Counted from the first letter of the stretch, positions 34,652-44,368 are shown. The stretch: 64,000 nucleotides of DNA from Paraflavitalea soli (GCF_003555545.1 NZ_CP032157.1:5398546-5462545), one strand, 5' to 3'. Notes: a model not told the origin generated them from the sequence alone. Program-made: numbers and translations.

Positions 34652-35311
34652 ATGAAAAAGCTCATTGTATCAGCCTCCCTTTTATTCTTAGTGATAGCCG
34701 CCACAGCACAAAGTGAAAAATACACCAAGGCCATGCAGGCCAATGTAGCCACCATCGACTCCCTGCACACCGCACAAGCCTGGACCGATATGGCCAATAA
34801 TTTTCAACGCATTGCCGATGCCGAAAAGACACAGTGGCAGCCTTACTACTATGCAGCACTGGGCTATGTAATGACAGGTTATATGGAAGGCGCTGCAACA
34901 GGCGGCACTGCCAGCGCTGACAAAGTAGATCCACTGGCCAATAAAGCAGAGGAATTGCTCAACAAAGCAGAAGCATTGAGCAAAGACAACTCCGAGATCT
35001 TTTGTGTAAAGAAGATGATCGCCACCCTGCGTATGATGGCCGATCCCATGAACCGCTACATGACCTACGGTCCGCAGGCTGCCGAAGCTTTACAAAAAGC
35101 CAAATCACTCAATCCCGAAAATCCAAGGGTGTACCTCCTGGAAGGACAGGACAAATTTTATACCCCTGAGCAGTATGGCGGCAGCAAAACAGAAGCCAGG
35201 ACTTTGTTTGAGACATCCATCAAAAAATACGAAAGCAGTAAACCGGCAACAAATATCGATCCCCAATGGGGCAAATCACAGGTGCTGTTCTTCCTGGATC
35301 AGTTAAAATAG
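34652..35311 (+). CDS. Secreted helical (TPR-like) protein, partner of TonB receptor
   Basis: 219 residues with a signal peptide (MKKLIVSASLLFLVIAATAQ) and helical pairs resembling TPR repeats (WQPYYYAALGYVMTG; AAEALQKAKSLNPENPRVYL). It follows the TonB receptor by 45 bp and is probably in its operon. The role may be in substrate handling or biogenesis of the receptor; this is inference. Confidence 0.75.
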   Translation: MKKLIVSASLLFLVIAATAQSEKYTKAMQANVATIDSLHTAQAWTDMANNFQRIADAEKTQWQPYYYAALGYVMTGYMEGAATGGTASADKVDPLANKAEELLNKAEALSKDNSEIFCVKKMIATLRMMADPMNRYMTYGPQAAEALQKAKSLNPENPRVYLLEGQDKFYTPEQYGGSKTEARTLFETSIKKYESSKPATNIDPQWGKSQVLFFLDQLK

Positions 35312-35394
35312 TGTATATCATGTGCATTGTCCACGGCCGGTCTTCACCAGATTTGCCGTGGACAACTTTATATTTGAGCCATTAAATAATTGTA

Positions 35395-35976
35395 ATGTCA
35401 ACACAAAGCCTTTCGCCTGAAGAAAGTTTACGGGTCATCCAGACGATGATCAATAAAACCCGTCAGCAGATTTCCGGGCAAAGCCATTATTTTCTGGTAT
35501 GGGGCTGGTGTACCCTGGCAGCCTGCGTGGGTCAATTTTTACTGATGACAGTATTCCATTCTCCCAGGCATTACCTGGTATGGCTCATTACCATACCCTG
35601 CGCCATCTACACCATTTGGTTTTCTTCACGCGAGGAAAAGAAAAACAAAGTAAGGACCTATGCCGCTGATAACATGAGTTACCTGTGGACCGGGGTGGGC
35701 ATTTCATTTTTTGTGGTGAGCGTGATCTTTATGAAGATCGGGTGGTTCAATTGTTATCCATTTTATATTATGTTTTATGGCCTGGGATCCTTTGTATCGG
35801 GCCGCATATTGCGTTTTACTCCCCTGGTAGTAGGGGGCATTATCAATTGGGCGTTGGCCCTGGCTGCCATCTGGGCGCCCTTTGGTTACCAGCCCTTGTT
35901 TGCTGCTGCCGCTTTGTTATTTAGTTATATTATTCCGGGTCACCTGTTGCGCAGCTCACAACGGGAATCAGCGTAG
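35395..35976 (+). CDS. Multi-pass membrane protein, paralog A
   Basis: 193 residues. A conserved start (LSPEESLRVIQTMINKTRQQ) is followed by about five hydrophobic helices and a cytoplasmic tail. It resembles the next gene product (MEEKKLSGEESLLLIRQMIQ) throughout, so the two are tandem duplicates. Together with the winged-helix gene they form a tight trio (gaps of 23 bp and -1 bp). No known domain; a membrane sensor or signal-transfer role controlled by the regulator is a guess from the layout. Confidence 0.75.
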   Translation: MSTQSLSPEESLRVIQTMINKTRQQISGQSHYFLVWGWCTLAACVGQFLLMTVFHSPRHYLVWLITIPCAIYTIWFSSREEKKNKVRTYAADNMSYLWTGVGISFFVVSVIFMKIGWFNCYPFYIMFYGLGSFVSGRILRFTPLVVGGIINWALALAAIWAPFGYQPLFAAAALLFSYIIPGHLLRSSQRESA

Positions 35977-35999
35977 TTCAAAAAGTAAATGCATCAGTT

Positions 36000-36611
36000 A
36001 TGGAAGAAAAGAAACTGTCCGGAGAAGAAAGTCTGCTGCTGATCCGGCAAATGATACAGGTGGCCAAAGATGAGCACCGGGAGAAAGGTGATGGCTGGCT
36101 CATCTGGGGATGGCTGCTGTTTGTGGCCTCCGTTGCCTCTGCTGTGATGAGTTATGTCAAACTGGGCAGGTATGTGGGTTGGGTATGGCTGGGCATGCTG
36201 GCAGTTGGGTTGATCGTGTATGCCATCGGGCACCTGCTGCACCAACGCAAGGAAAAAGTACAAACCTATGTACAGGAATTGCTCAATAAGATCGAGCGTG
36301 GGTTCTTTATTAGTTTGTTTACCATTGTAGCCTCCGTCTACATCAGCAACAGTAATTTCAATTTCGGTTATTTCTATATTCTGTATGCATTCTGGATGTT
36401 CATTCATGGCAGTGCCATCCGCTTCAGGCCATTGATCATTGGCGCCTGGGTCAACTGGGCTGCCGCCATTGCCATTTTCCTGATCAAAGATTTTCAATAT
36501 GATATGATGATCTCTGCGTTGGCTGTGCTGGTAGGGTACCTCATTCCCGGTTATATGTTGCGGGCTGAGTTCAGGAAAAAGAGCTTGTCATCAGATCGAA
36601 TCATTGCCTAA
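36000..36611 (+). CDS. Multi-pass membrane protein, paralog B
   Basis: 203 residues, related to the protein encoded at 35395 (LSGEESLLLIRQMIQVAKDE, then WLIWGWLLFVASVASAV and later FYILYAFWMFIHGSAIRFRP). It overlaps the winged-helix gene by 1 bp (the last A of TAA is the first of ATG), so their translation is coupled. Function unknown. Confidence 0.75.
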   Translation: MEEKKLSGEESLLLIRQMIQVAKDEHREKGDGWLIWGWLLFVASVASAVMSYVKLGRYVGWVWLGMLAVGLIVYAIGHLLHQRKEKVQTYVQELLNKIERGFFISLFTIVASVYISNSNFNFGYFYILYAFWMFIHGSAIRFRPLIIGAWVNWAAAIAIFLIKDFQYDMMISALAVLVGYLIPGYMLRAEFRKKSLSSDRIIA

Positions 36612-36904
36612 TGGAATTTAAAGAATTAGATCCTATACTTCATTCCCAGCTCCGGCTGGCTGTTGTTTCACTCCTGATCAGTGTGAAGGAAGCAGAATTT
36701 ACTTTTATCAAAGAGAAGACCAATGCTACCGCAGGCAACCTCAGTGTGCAGATCAATAAGCTAAAAGAAGCCGGCTATATAGAGGTCATCAAACAATTCA
36801 AGGACAACTACCCCCAAACCACCTGCAAAATAACACCCCTCGGCGTAAAGGCTTTTGAAGAATACGTACAGAATTTACAATCTTACTTAGGCGTGAAGAA
36901 GTAG
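36611..36904 (+). CDS. Small winged-helix transcriptional regulator
   Basis: 97 residues, a lone winged helix (LRLAVVSLLISVKEAEFTFI; KTNATAGNLSVQINKLKEAG is the recognition helix region) of the MarR/PadR-like HTH_34 type. It is coupled to the two membrane proteins upstream and probably controls their operon. The heptad array begins 6 bp after the stop. Confidence 0.88.
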   Translation: MEFKELDPILHSQLRLAVVSLLISVKEAEFTFIKEKTNATAGNLSVQINKLKEAGYIEVIKQFKDNYPQTTCKITPLGVKAFEEYVQNLQSYLGVKK

Positions 36905-36909
36905 CGAGT

Positions 36910-36951
36910 CGGCAGTCGGCAGTCGTAAATCGGCAGTCGTAAATCGGCAAC
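36910..36951 (+). repeat. Heptad array, CGGCAGT/CGTAAAT type (6 units)
   Basis: CGGCAGT, CGGCAGT, CGTAAAT, CGGCAGT, CGTAAAT, CGGCAAC in exact 7-bp register. CGTGTATTC follows at 36964-36972. Confidence 0.9.
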
Positions 36952-36954
36952 AAT

Positions 36955-37038
36955 CGTATGAAACGTGTATTCAAGCCCCATCGGGGCTTTCGCTTTGTAG
37001 CATACGTATGAAACGTTTTTTTGTGCGCTGTAGGCGCA
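36955..37038 (+). repeat. Hairpins flanked by direct repeats CGTATGAAACGT
   Basis: CGTATGAAACGT occurs at 36955-36966 and 37005-37016. Between them is a hairpin AAGCCCCATCGGGGCTT (36973-36989), and after the second copy a hairpin TGCGCTGTAGGCGCA (37024-37038). Probably a dispersed repeat of the genome. Confidence 0.65.
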
Positions 37039-37090
37039 CCCCTCAGGAGCGTTTATAAGAAAGACCTGATAAATTTCTCATTACTTCCTT

Positions 37091-37167
37091 TTCTATACTT
37101 CCGCCTTCTATATGCTGAATTCTGACTCCTGTATTCTTTATTCTACATTCTGTATTCTCTCCTGTAT
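37091..37167 (+). repeat. Heptad array, ATTCTNN type (about 11 units, partly degenerate)
   Basis: Units in 7-bp register from 37091; the cleanest are ATTCTGA, CTCCTGT, ATTCTTT, ATTCTAC, ATTCTGT, ATTCTCT, CCTGTAT (37119-37167). Related to the TTCTGTA array at 15817. Confidence 0.7.
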
Positions 37168-37177
37168 TCACAAAAAA

Positions 37178-37221
37178 GTCCCCCCAAATCCTTAGCGTAT
37201 TACTAGCAGGACAGGGGGGAT
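37178..37221 (-). terminator. Terminator of the T9SS protein gene
   Basis: GTCCCCCC (37178-37185) and the run GGGGGGAT (37214-37221) form a GC stem with a long loop; on the minus strand it ends in TTTTTT. Confidence 0.65.
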
Positions 37222-37251
37222 GCTTTCTTACCTCTGTTGAAACCTAACCAA

Positions 37252-38709
37252 TTATTCTTTGATCAGCTTAACGATCATACGTTCTTTGCTGTTGATAGTT
37301 ACTTCCAGTACATACATGCCAGGTTTCAGATTGCTGCTGCCATCGATCAGGTAACTGTTAGAACCAGTACCCGCTTTGGCACTCTTGCGCATTACTTCCG
37401 CACCACTTGCATTCAGCACTTTCATCACGATGTACGAATCCTCGTTCAATTGAACCGTTACGGCAATATCATTCTTGGTAGGATTAGGACTTACACTTAC
37501 CATTTTCAGGGAGCGTGTATTGTACACACGCACGATCAATATCTTGCTCAGTGCAGTCCTTGCATCCAGGTCCACTTGTTTCAGGCGGTAGTAGATGTCT
37601 TTTCTCGCTACTGTGTTACGGCCTACTTTATCGACAAAGTCATAATCTTTCTTCACCGTTGAGTTACCACCCGTCTTGATCGTACCAACAACTTCCCATT
37701 TCAAACCATCAAAGCTTCTTTCTACCTCAAAACGGTCGCTGTTGGATTCGAAGTTAGTGGTCCAGCTCAGCTCTACATTACCTTCATCTTTGTACAGACC
37801 TTTAAAGTCAACCAGGCTTACAGGCAGTGTACCGGCAGTAGCAAAAGTGAGGGTTACAGTGGCTTCCTGCGAACACTGGGGAATATAACCAAAGTCACAG
37901 ATCCTGTACTTAAAGGTGGTAGATGTACCGGCAAAACCAGGATTAGGTGTGAAAGTGAAAGTACCATCTGTATTCAAAACTACTGTACCGTGTGCAGACT
38001 GCTGCGTAAGATAAGCGTCGAAAGACTCAAACTCAGGATCACTGTCGTTCAGCGTTACATCACCCGAAGCGTTGTGGTTGGCAGCACCGTTGAAGTTATC
38101 ATTAACTGCAACGGGTGCTGAGTTACAACCAGACGGATAATAAAGCGGAGCATCTATAATAAGACTATCAATGGCCACCCTGGTGTTTCCATTAGTGCCG
38201 CCGTATTGGAGGAACACCCGGTAAGGGCCTGAACCTACGGGTCCGAATTTTTGACTAAAAGTATATTCCTGACCAGCAACCGTGCTGCTGTTCATAGTAA
38301 TGGTAGCCATAGCAGGACCGGCATTGATCAGATCAGCAGTTGCTAAATAGATCTTGATCCACCGGGTAGAACCCGCTGCCAGGGCCGTTTCTAATTTGTA
38401 ACGGAAAGAAACCTTTACTTCACCAGGAATGTCCAATACCTGGGTATAGATACCGGTAGATTGTGTAGTAGAATTAGAAGCAGTAGTGTTGGAAGAAACC
38501 ATGGCGCCATCACCTTCGATGCCGGGCGTCCAGCCATCATTCACATTGAAATCGTTAATAACCCAGCAATGTTGTTGAAGATGACCTTTTACCTGGGAAA
38601 GAGATACGCCTGAGCGTGAGTTAAACTTTTCATTTACCTGAGCATTTGCCCCGAGAGAAGAGAGGAGTACCCATGCGGATACCATAAGGAGTGTAAAATT
38701 CCGTTTCAT
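37252..38709 (-). CDS. Secreted protein with tandem-95-like domain and T9SS type A sorting domain
   Basis: 485 residues. Signal peptide (to NAQ), an N-terminal jelly-roll-like part, a cadherin/tandem-95-like segment (PVAVNDNFNGAANHNASGDV; GTFTFTPNPGFAGTSTTFKY), a fibronectin-like part (VELSWTTNFESNSDRFEVER) and a C-terminal T9SS domain (VSVSPNPTKNDIAVTV to VKLIKE). It probably acts as a surface or matrix protein. It stands alone, with its own terminator. Confidence 0.85.
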   Translation of the reverse strand: MKRNFTLLMVSAWVLLSSLGANAQVNEKFNSRSGVSLSQVKGHLQQHCWVINDFNVNDGWTPGIEGDGAMVSSNTTASNSTTQSTGIYTQVLDIPGEVKVSFRYKLETALAAGSTRWIKIYLATADLINAGPAMATITMNSSTVAGQEYTFSQKFGPVGSGPYRVFLQYGGTNGNTRVAIDSLIIDAPLYYPSGCNSAPVAVNDNFNGAANHNASGDVTLNDSDPEFESFDAYLTQQSAHGTVVLNTDGTFTFTPNPGFAGTSTTFKYRICDFGYIPQCSQEATVTLTFATAGTLPVSLVDFKGLYKDEGNVELSWTTNFESNSDRFEVERSFDGLKWEVVGTIKTGGNSTVKKDYDFVDKVGRNTVARKDIYYRLKQVDLDARTALSKILIVRVYNTRSLKMVSVSPNPTKNDIAVTVQLNEDSYIVMKVLNASGAEVMRKSAKAGTGSNSYLIDGSSNLKPGMYVLEVTINSKERMIVKLIKE

Positions 38710-39137
38710 TGATGTAAGTTTCAGAGTTTAGAAATCAATCTTGATACACGGATGAATGAAATTCATCGGGGCATTCAAAGGAAGGAGAATGAGTTGCAAA
38801 GGGACATACGAATGAGGGAATAGATTCCACTCCGAGCTTACACATAGCTATTGGAAGATACTATAGGTAATAACCATTACAGGTTAAACATCAAACAGAC
38901 TTAAACTAAAAGATGGTTGGAAATTGGTGCAAGATGGTAATTCGTGTGGTCTTGCAGGTAACGGAAATCTCAGAGGATGTGTGGGATGATGGAGCAAAAG
39001 TAAAGCGCCACGACGGATTATGCAAGTATTTGGAATATTTTTTTTCCAGAATAGGGACTTTCGCCTACCTGCCTGATCCTATTATATTTTTACTGTTTCC
39101 TAACAATTTGAGTTGTAATTTGTAACGTAATTACCAT
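38710..39137. other. Intergenic region, no gene recognised
   Basis: Divergent promoter region between the T9SS protein and the ABC exporter. An open frame at 38913-39125 (70 codons) lacks coding character. Close to the ABC gene the sequence is AT-rich (AATTTGAGTTGTAATTTGTA), the likely promoter. Confidence 0.5.
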
Positions 39138-40073
39138 ATGTCGGTCATCATACAGGTTAATCACCTCAGCAAATACTACAAAGAATTAAAAGCGGTCGAT
39201 GATATCTCATTTACCGTGAACCAGGGCGATATATATGGCTTCCTGGGCCAGAATGGCGCTGGTAAATCCACCACTATTCGCATGTTGCTCACGTTGATAG
39301 AACCTACTAACGGTCATATTGAGCTGTTTGGCATGGACCTTAAAAAGCACCGCAAGGACATATTAAGACAAATAGGCGCCGTGATCGAACGGCCCGATCT
39401 GTATAAATACCTTACCGCCTATGAATGCCTCTCCCTCTTTGCACGCATGAGCGGTATAAGGGCCAACAAGCAGCAACTGATGGCGCAGCTGGAGCAGGTA
39501 GGATTGCAGGAACGGGCACAAAGTAAAGTAAAGACCTTCTCGCAGGGCATGAAGCAGCGCCTTGGCATTTCCGTAGCCCTGGTACATGATCCGCAACTGA
39601 TCATCCTCGATGAACCTACTAATGGTCTCGACCCACAGGGCATCGCCGATATACGCAACCTGATCTTACAGCTTAGTAAGCAACAGGGAAAAACCATCCT
39701 TATTTCATCACACCTCCTGTATGAAATAGAAATGACAGCCAACCGGATGATCATTATCGACAAGGGAAAGAAGATTGCAGAGGGCAGTGTGAAAGAATTG
39801 TTCGATCCGTCCAGCATGTTGATCCAGGTGAGCTTTGCCAATACAGCGGAGGTAGCCGTACAATTGCAGCACAGCAAGTGGAAAGACCTGATCAAAACAC
39901 AAGAGCAAAACAATATAGTTTTCCAGATGGATGAGCAGCAGGTGCCCGCACTTACTGCCGACCTGGTCAATATGGGTGCAGCCATTACCGCCCTGCAGCC
40001 TCAACACTCCCTGGAAGCTTATTTCCTGGCCTTAACAACAGCCAACCGACATGTGGACACTTTTACAAATTGA
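39138..40073 (+). CDS. ABC-2 transporter, ATP-binding protein
   Basis: 311 residues with all ATPase motifs: Walker A GQNGAGKST, Q-loop, signature FSQGMKQRLG, Walker B LIILDEPTNGLDP and switch His (ISSHLLYE). Best similarity in type to NatA/BcrA-like exporters. The C-terminal 80 residues form a typical accessory domain. It overlaps the permease gene by 23 bp. Confidence 0.93.
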   Translation: MSVIIQVNHLSKYYKELKAVDDISFTVNQGDIYGFLGQNGAGKSTTIRMLLTLIEPTNGHIELFGMDLKKHRKDILRQIGAVIERPDLYKYLTAYECLSLFARMSGIRANKQQLMAQLEQVGLQERAQSKVKTFSQGMKQRLGISVALVHDPQLIILDEPTNGLDPQGIADIRNLILQLSKQQGKTILISSHLLYEIEMTANRMIIIDKGKKIAEGSVKELFDPSSMLIQVSFANTAEVAVQLQHSKWKDLIKTQEQNNIVFQMDEQQVPALTADLVNMGAAITALQPQHSLEAYFLALTTANRHVDTFTN

Positions 40074-40890
40074 ACTCTTTAAGATATTCAAGCGGCCGCG
40101 TACCTACATCTCATTTGTAGCCATTGCCGCTATCGTGTTGCTCATCCAGCTGGCGCTGTTTGTTGATGCCGATACCTACCTCGACCTGCTCTTACAATCC
40201 ATCCGGTCCGACTTTGCCATTGACGGCAAGATTGCCAATGGATACTTTGTATGTTATTTTATCCTACAAACCTTATTGATCCACGTGCCTTTACTGATCG
40301 CCCTGATCGGGGGAGATATGATCGCCGGCGAAGCCAATATGGGTACCCTCCGCCTGCTGGCCAGTAAGCCCATCAGCCGCAGCTCATTGATGTTGTCCAA
40401 GTTTATTGCCAGTGTGATCTATACCCTGATGCTGCTGGTGTGGATGGCCTTCCTTTCCCTGTTCCTGTCGATGGTGGTATTTGGCGTGGGCGACCTGATG
40501 GTCTTTAAAAGTTCGGAGATCATTCAGCTCAAACAGGCCGATGTGATGTGGCGCTACTTTGCGGCTTTTGGATTTGCCGCCATTGCCATGACTACCGTAG
40601 CGGCACTCTCCTTCTTCTTATCACTCTTTGCAGAAAATTCCATCGGACCCATCGTGGCTACCATGAGTATTGTAATAGTATTTACCATCCTCACCACCAT
40701 GGACCTGCCCTTCTTTAATTTAATGAAGCCCTACCTCTTTACCTCCCATATGCTGGGCTGGAAAGGGTTCTTCGATAATCCCATCAATTATGGCAGTGTA
40801 TTCAAATCAGCAGGCGTGCTGCTGCTCCACATAGCAGGGTTCGTAGGCATTGCCATCTACCTGTTCAAAAAGAAAGATATTTTATCGTAG
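40051..40890 (+). CDS. ABC-2 transporter, permease
   Basis: 279 residues with six hydrophobic segments and the ABC-2 motif region (DMIAGEANMGTLRLLASKPI) in the first cytoplasmic loop. Partner of the ATPase immediately upstream. Export of a peptide, lipid or antibiotic, or Na+ extrusion, are the usual roles; the substrate is not evident. Confidence 0.9.
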   Translation: MWTLLQIELFKIFKRPRTYISFVAIAAIVLLIQLALFVDADTYLDLLLQSIRSDFAIDGKIANGYFVCYFILQTLLIHVPLLIALIGGDMIAGEANMGTLRLLASKPISRSSLMLSKFIASVIYTLMLLVWMAFLSLFLSMVVFGVGDLMVFKSSEIIQLKQADVMWRYFAAFGFAAIAMTTVAALSFFLSLFAENSIGPIVATMSIVIVFTILTTMDLPFFNLMKPYLFTSHMLGWKGFFDNPINYGSVFKSAGVLLLHIAGFVGIAIYLFKKKDILS

Positions 40891-40910
40891 TAAGTAGTAA
40901 ACCGTAGATA

Positions 40911-41927
40911 TTAAGCCGTAACCAGTTTGCGCTTTCTCCGGGTTACAGTAATGCCTTTTAAGCTCACCATTTCGCTTTTGTCCTGGTCCCACACTTTCAG
41001 GCGCAGGCAGGCAATGATATCCCGGGGATGCAGCGAGGTCGTTTTGGCTACCTGCAATTCGGGGAAGTGCGCCATCACCTCAGGCAGGCGATAGAAAGGT
41101 ATTTTGGCATTGAGGTGGTGAATATGGTGGTAGCCGATATTAGCGGTGAACCAATGCATCACAGGGCTCATGGTCATATAGCTGGATGATTCGAGCGCAG
41201 CTTTATCATACGCCCATTCGGTATTGCAGCAAAAGGTAACACCGGGAAAATTATGCTGCGCATAGAATAAATAAGAACCAAGCGCAAAAGCGATCAGGAA
41301 GGGCACAAAGAACAGCAGGAGCCAGGCCTGCCAGCCGAGGAAAATAAAAATACAGGTGGCGGCGGCAACATGCAATACCAATGCGAGCAAGGCGTCGAAG
41401 TGCTTACGCGGACTGCTCACAAAAGAGCCTACACACATACCCAGCAGGAACATGGTGAAATAACCCAGCCCGATCGTGAGCGGATGGCGGATAGCGAGGT
41501 AGCCGATCCTTTCTCCGGCCGACATATTCTGGTATTTCTGCTTAGTGGCAATGGGAAAGGAACCGATGCTGGCGCTGAATAATTTGGAATTATGCTTATG
41601 GTGATGGTCGTGCGAGCGTTTCCAGATACTGGTAGGAGCCAGCATATAGATACCGAAAACGGTCATGATGGCTTCGGCCAGCTTCGATTTGTGTAAGATG
41701 GTATGGTGCTGGTGGTCGTGGTAGATCACAAACATGCGCACCAGCAGCAATCCGGCCAGCAGGCTGGAGGCTATTCTTGCACCGAGCCAGGGCAATAAAA
41801 CTGTTCCGGCCAGGGCCAGGATGGTGACCCCAAGTGTTGTAAGCGTATGGAACCAACTTTTACTCCTGATCTCTTTGGCAAAAGGCTTGGTAGCCAATAT
41901 CAGCTCTTTCCCGGACCTCATATTCAT
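40911..41927 (-). CDS. Membrane fatty-acid desaturase
   Basis: 338 residues with the three His boxes of membrane di-iron desaturases: HDHQHH (about 70-75), HDHHHKH (about 105-111) and HHIHH (about 271-275). Four to six membrane helices. It introduces double bonds into acyl chains. It lies 27 bp downstream of the acyltransferase gene on the same strand, so membrane lipid modification is a shared theme. Confidence 0.9.
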   Translation of the reverse strand: MNMRSGKELILATKPFAKEIRSKSWFHTLTTLGVTILALAGTVLLPWLGARIASSLLAGLLLVRMFVIYHDHQHHTILHKSKLAEAIMTVFGIYMLAPTSIWKRSHDHHHKHNSKLFSASIGSFPIATKQKYQNMSAGERIGYLAIRHPLTIGLGYFTMFLLGMCVGSFVSSPRKHFDALLALVLHVAAATCIFIFLGWQAWLLLFFVPFLIAFALGSYLFYAQHNFPGVTFCCNTEWAYDKAALESSSYMTMSPVMHWFTANIGYHHIHHLNAKIPFYRLPEVMAHFPELQVAKTTSLHPRDIIACLRLKVWDQDKSEMVSLKGITVTRRKRKLVTA

Positions 41928-41954
41928 ATTTGGTGTTGCTTTAAAGAATTTTAA

Positions 41955-42836
41955 CTAAATGTTTGGTCGCTTATGCTTCCACCGGCGGTGTGTCCACAGC
42001 CAGGTTTCCGGGTTATTGATGATATCTGCTTCCAGTCTTTTGGTGTGTGCTTCAGTAATTTCACCCTCGCGGATGTTATTATAAGGCGGCATCATTAAAG
42101 TGTCAGCGGTTAACGTATAATAGCCCCGTTTTATTTTTTTGATCGATACATAAACGATCGGATAATTCATTTTCTGAGAGATCTTCTCTGTACCTGGAAA
42201 AACAGGTGTATCCTGGTTCAGAAAGTTCATCCAATAAGCTCTGTCAGGTGATGGTGTTTGATCGGCGATGAAAGCAGTAGCGGATAAATGTCCCCTGTTT
42301 TGCACCATTTCCCTGAACGTATCTTTCATGGCAATGAGCTTAGTACCAAACCGCGTGCGCATTTTTATAGTCAACCTGTTAAAATGCTGATTGGCCAGTG
42401 GATGATAGATCACATACAACTGGTGCTTGCACCTGAGGCTGAACGTATTGCCCGCCCATTCCCAGTTGCCGTAATGACCCATCACGATCACAATACTTTT
42501 ATTCTCGGCGGCAAACCCATTGAACAAGGCCTCTGCCGCTGGTTCCATACTACAATGTTTTAGCATGGAATCACTACTGATTGTCAGTGTTTTGAATGTT
42601 TCCAGGAAAAGATCACAGAAGTAACGGTAGAAATGTTTGCGGATGGCTTTGATCTCGGAGTCGCTTTTTTCAGGGAAAGAGTTGCGCAGGTTGTCAAAAA
42701 CCACCTTTTTCCGGTAGCCGATCACATGGTACAAAACAAAGCAAAAGACATCTGATAACAGGTACAGTGCGCGAAAAGGCAGCACAGATAGGAAATACAA
42801 AAAGGGTAGGGCTATATAATAGCTCAATACGGCCAA
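41955..42836 (-). CDS. LpxL/HtrB-like lipid A acyltransferase
   Basis: 293 residues of the lysophospholipid/lipid A acyltransferase superfamily. One N-terminal hydrophobic segment, then the catalytic HxxxxE motif (VMGHYGNWEW, about residue 120) and DQTPSP. It would acylate lipid A or an ornithine/aminolipid precursor. It is followed by the desaturase gene. Confidence 0.88.
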   Translation of the reverse strand: MAVLSYYIALPFLYFLSVLPFRALYLLSDVFCFVLYHVIGYRKKVVFDNLRNSFPEKSDSEIKAIRKHFYRYFCDLFLETFKTLTISSDSMLKHCSMEPAAEALFNGFAAENKSIVIVMGHYGNWEWAGNTFSLRCKHQLYVIYHPLANQHFNRLTIKMRTRFGTKLIAMKDTFREMVQNRGHLSATAFIADQTPSPDRAYWMNFLNQDTPVFPGTEKISQKMNYPIVYVSIKKIKRGYYTLTADTLMMPPYNNIREGEITEAHTKRLEADIINNPETWLWTHRRWKHKRPNI

Positions 42837-42982
42837 GGTCGTAAGTTGTTTAGTTTTAAAGGTTGCGCTAAAGATAACTGAATTATATACTCCAAAGCCG
42901 GAAACGGGGATTAAAATAATGTCACTTTAACATTATATAAAATTTATGCGCCATTCAACCATCTGACTACTATCCCATTAAA

Positions 42983-43017
42983 AAAGGCAGCCCCGCTATA
43001 GAAGCAGGGCCGCCTTG
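42983..43017 (-). terminator. Terminator of the oxidoreductase operon
   Basis: AAGGCAGCCCCGCT pairs with AGCAGGGCCGCCTT; on the minus strand the hairpin is followed by TTTTTT. Confidence 0.85.
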
Positions 43018-43033
43018 TATTAAGTGAATACGA

Positions 43034-44368
43034 TTAGAAACCGTATTTGGTTACGCCGGGTGTCGCTACCGGGTAGAATCCATCTGCATCAGGCAATACG
43101 GGCGGTGTAGCCGCAAAATCATATTGCTTGGGATGGAGGTCAATGCCCGAATTAATGGCCTTGTCCCACTCTATCACCTGTCCCGTATAGGTGGCCATAC
43201 GACCGAGGATAGAGGTCATGGTGCTTTTGGCGCCATTCTCAGCATCGGCAAATTTGTATTCGCCTTTGGCAATGGCTGCGAATAGTTCATCATGCTCTGT
43301 TTGGTAAGGATTGTTCTCCAGTTTCGTGTCGTACTGGTACAATACTTTGCCCTTGCTGCTCACAATATTGGCCGCCCCTGTCTGGATAATGCCCTTGGTG
43401 CCCACCAACAGTTCATCTACCTTACTCATGGTGCCGGGAATATGACGGCACTGACTGTTGAGGATGGAACCATCGGCGTAGTGGAATTCTACATAGTGGT
43501 GGTCAAATATTTCACCATACTCTTTTCCTTTACGCACCTGGCGGCCGCCCATGCCCTGTGCTTTTACAGGATAGCCGCCTTTGAACCAGTTGATCACATC
43601 AATATTGTGGATATGTTGTTCCGCAATATGATCGCCGCAAAGCCATACGAAATAATACCAGTTACGCATCTGGTATTCCATTTCCGTTTGACCAGGCTGG
43701 CGTTTGTTTACCCACACACCGTCGTTGTTCCACCACGCTTGTGCGGAAGTGATATCGCCAATGAGGTTTTTCTTTTTAAACAGTTCACGATAGCTGTTCT
43801 GGTAATGGCGTTGTAAACCCACTACTACATTCAGCTTTTTAGCTTTGGCCTGTTCTGCCGCAGCCAGTACTTTTTGTACACCGGCAGGATCAGTAGCCAC
43901 CGGCTTTTCCATGAAAATATGTTTGTTCTGCTTTACCGCTTCTTCGAAGTGAATGGGCCTGAAACCGGGAGGCGTGGCCAGGATCACCACATCGGCCAGG
44001 GGAATGGCTTTCAGGTAGCCATCAAAACCTACAAAACGCCTTTCTGCAGGCACATCCACGCGGTCCTTCACCGTCTTATCGCCCGATTTGGAATCGGCGG
44101 TCAATGATTTATAGCATCTTTCCAGGCGGTCGCTGAAGGCATCGGCCATGGCTACCAGCTTTACATTTTGCTTGGTAAGCAGGGCCTGCATAGCAGCGCC
44201 GGTACCCCGGCCGCCACAGCCGATGAGGGCTACTTTAATAACGTCATCAGCGCCTGAAAAATAATTGGCTTTGGAAAAGAGAGGGGCGGCGATCAATCCG
44301 CCGGCAATCAGCGAGGACTGTTTCACAAAATCACGCCGGGAAGAATGGTTGGATGCATCTTTACGCAT
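43034..44368 (-). CDS. Gfo/Idh/MocA-family oxidoreductase, Tat signal
   Basis: 444 residues. A twin-arginine signal (SSRRDFVKQSSLIAGGLIAA) is followed by a nucleotide-binding domain (KVALIGCGGRGTGAAMQALL), the family motif MEKPVATD (about 149) and a C-terminal substrate domain. It is exported folded, presumably with bound NAD(P) as known for glycoside hydrolase-like members (GH109). It is 27 bp downstream of the FGE-like gene on the same strand. The substrate is probably a sugar derivative; not determined. Confidence 0.92.
   Translation of the reverse strand: MRKDASNHSSRRDFVKQSSLIAGGLIAAPLFSKANYFSGADDVIKVALIGCGGRGTGAAMQALLTKQNVKLVAMADAFSDRLERCYKSLTADSKSGDKTVKDRVDVPAERRFVGFDGYLKAIPLADVVILATPPGFRPIHFEEAVKQNKHIFMEKPVATDPAGVQKVLAAAEQAKAKKLNVVVGLQRHYQNSYRELFKKKNLIGDITSAQAWWNNDGVWVNKRQPGQTEMEYQMRNWYYFVWLCGDHIAEQHIHNIDVINWFKGGYPVKAQGMGGRQVRKGKEYGEIFDHHYVEFHYADGSILNSQCRHIPGTMSKVDELLVGTKGIIQTGAANIVSSKGKVLYQYDTKLENNPYQTEHDELFAAIAKGEYKFADAENGAKSTMTSILGRMATYTGQVIEWDKAINSGIDLHPKQYDFAATPPVLPDADGFYPVATPGVTKYGF

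Noticed and set aside
38913-39125. 70-codon open frame before the ABC exporter
   Set aside because: Composition unlike neighbours, no recognisable motif, lies in the likely promoter region.
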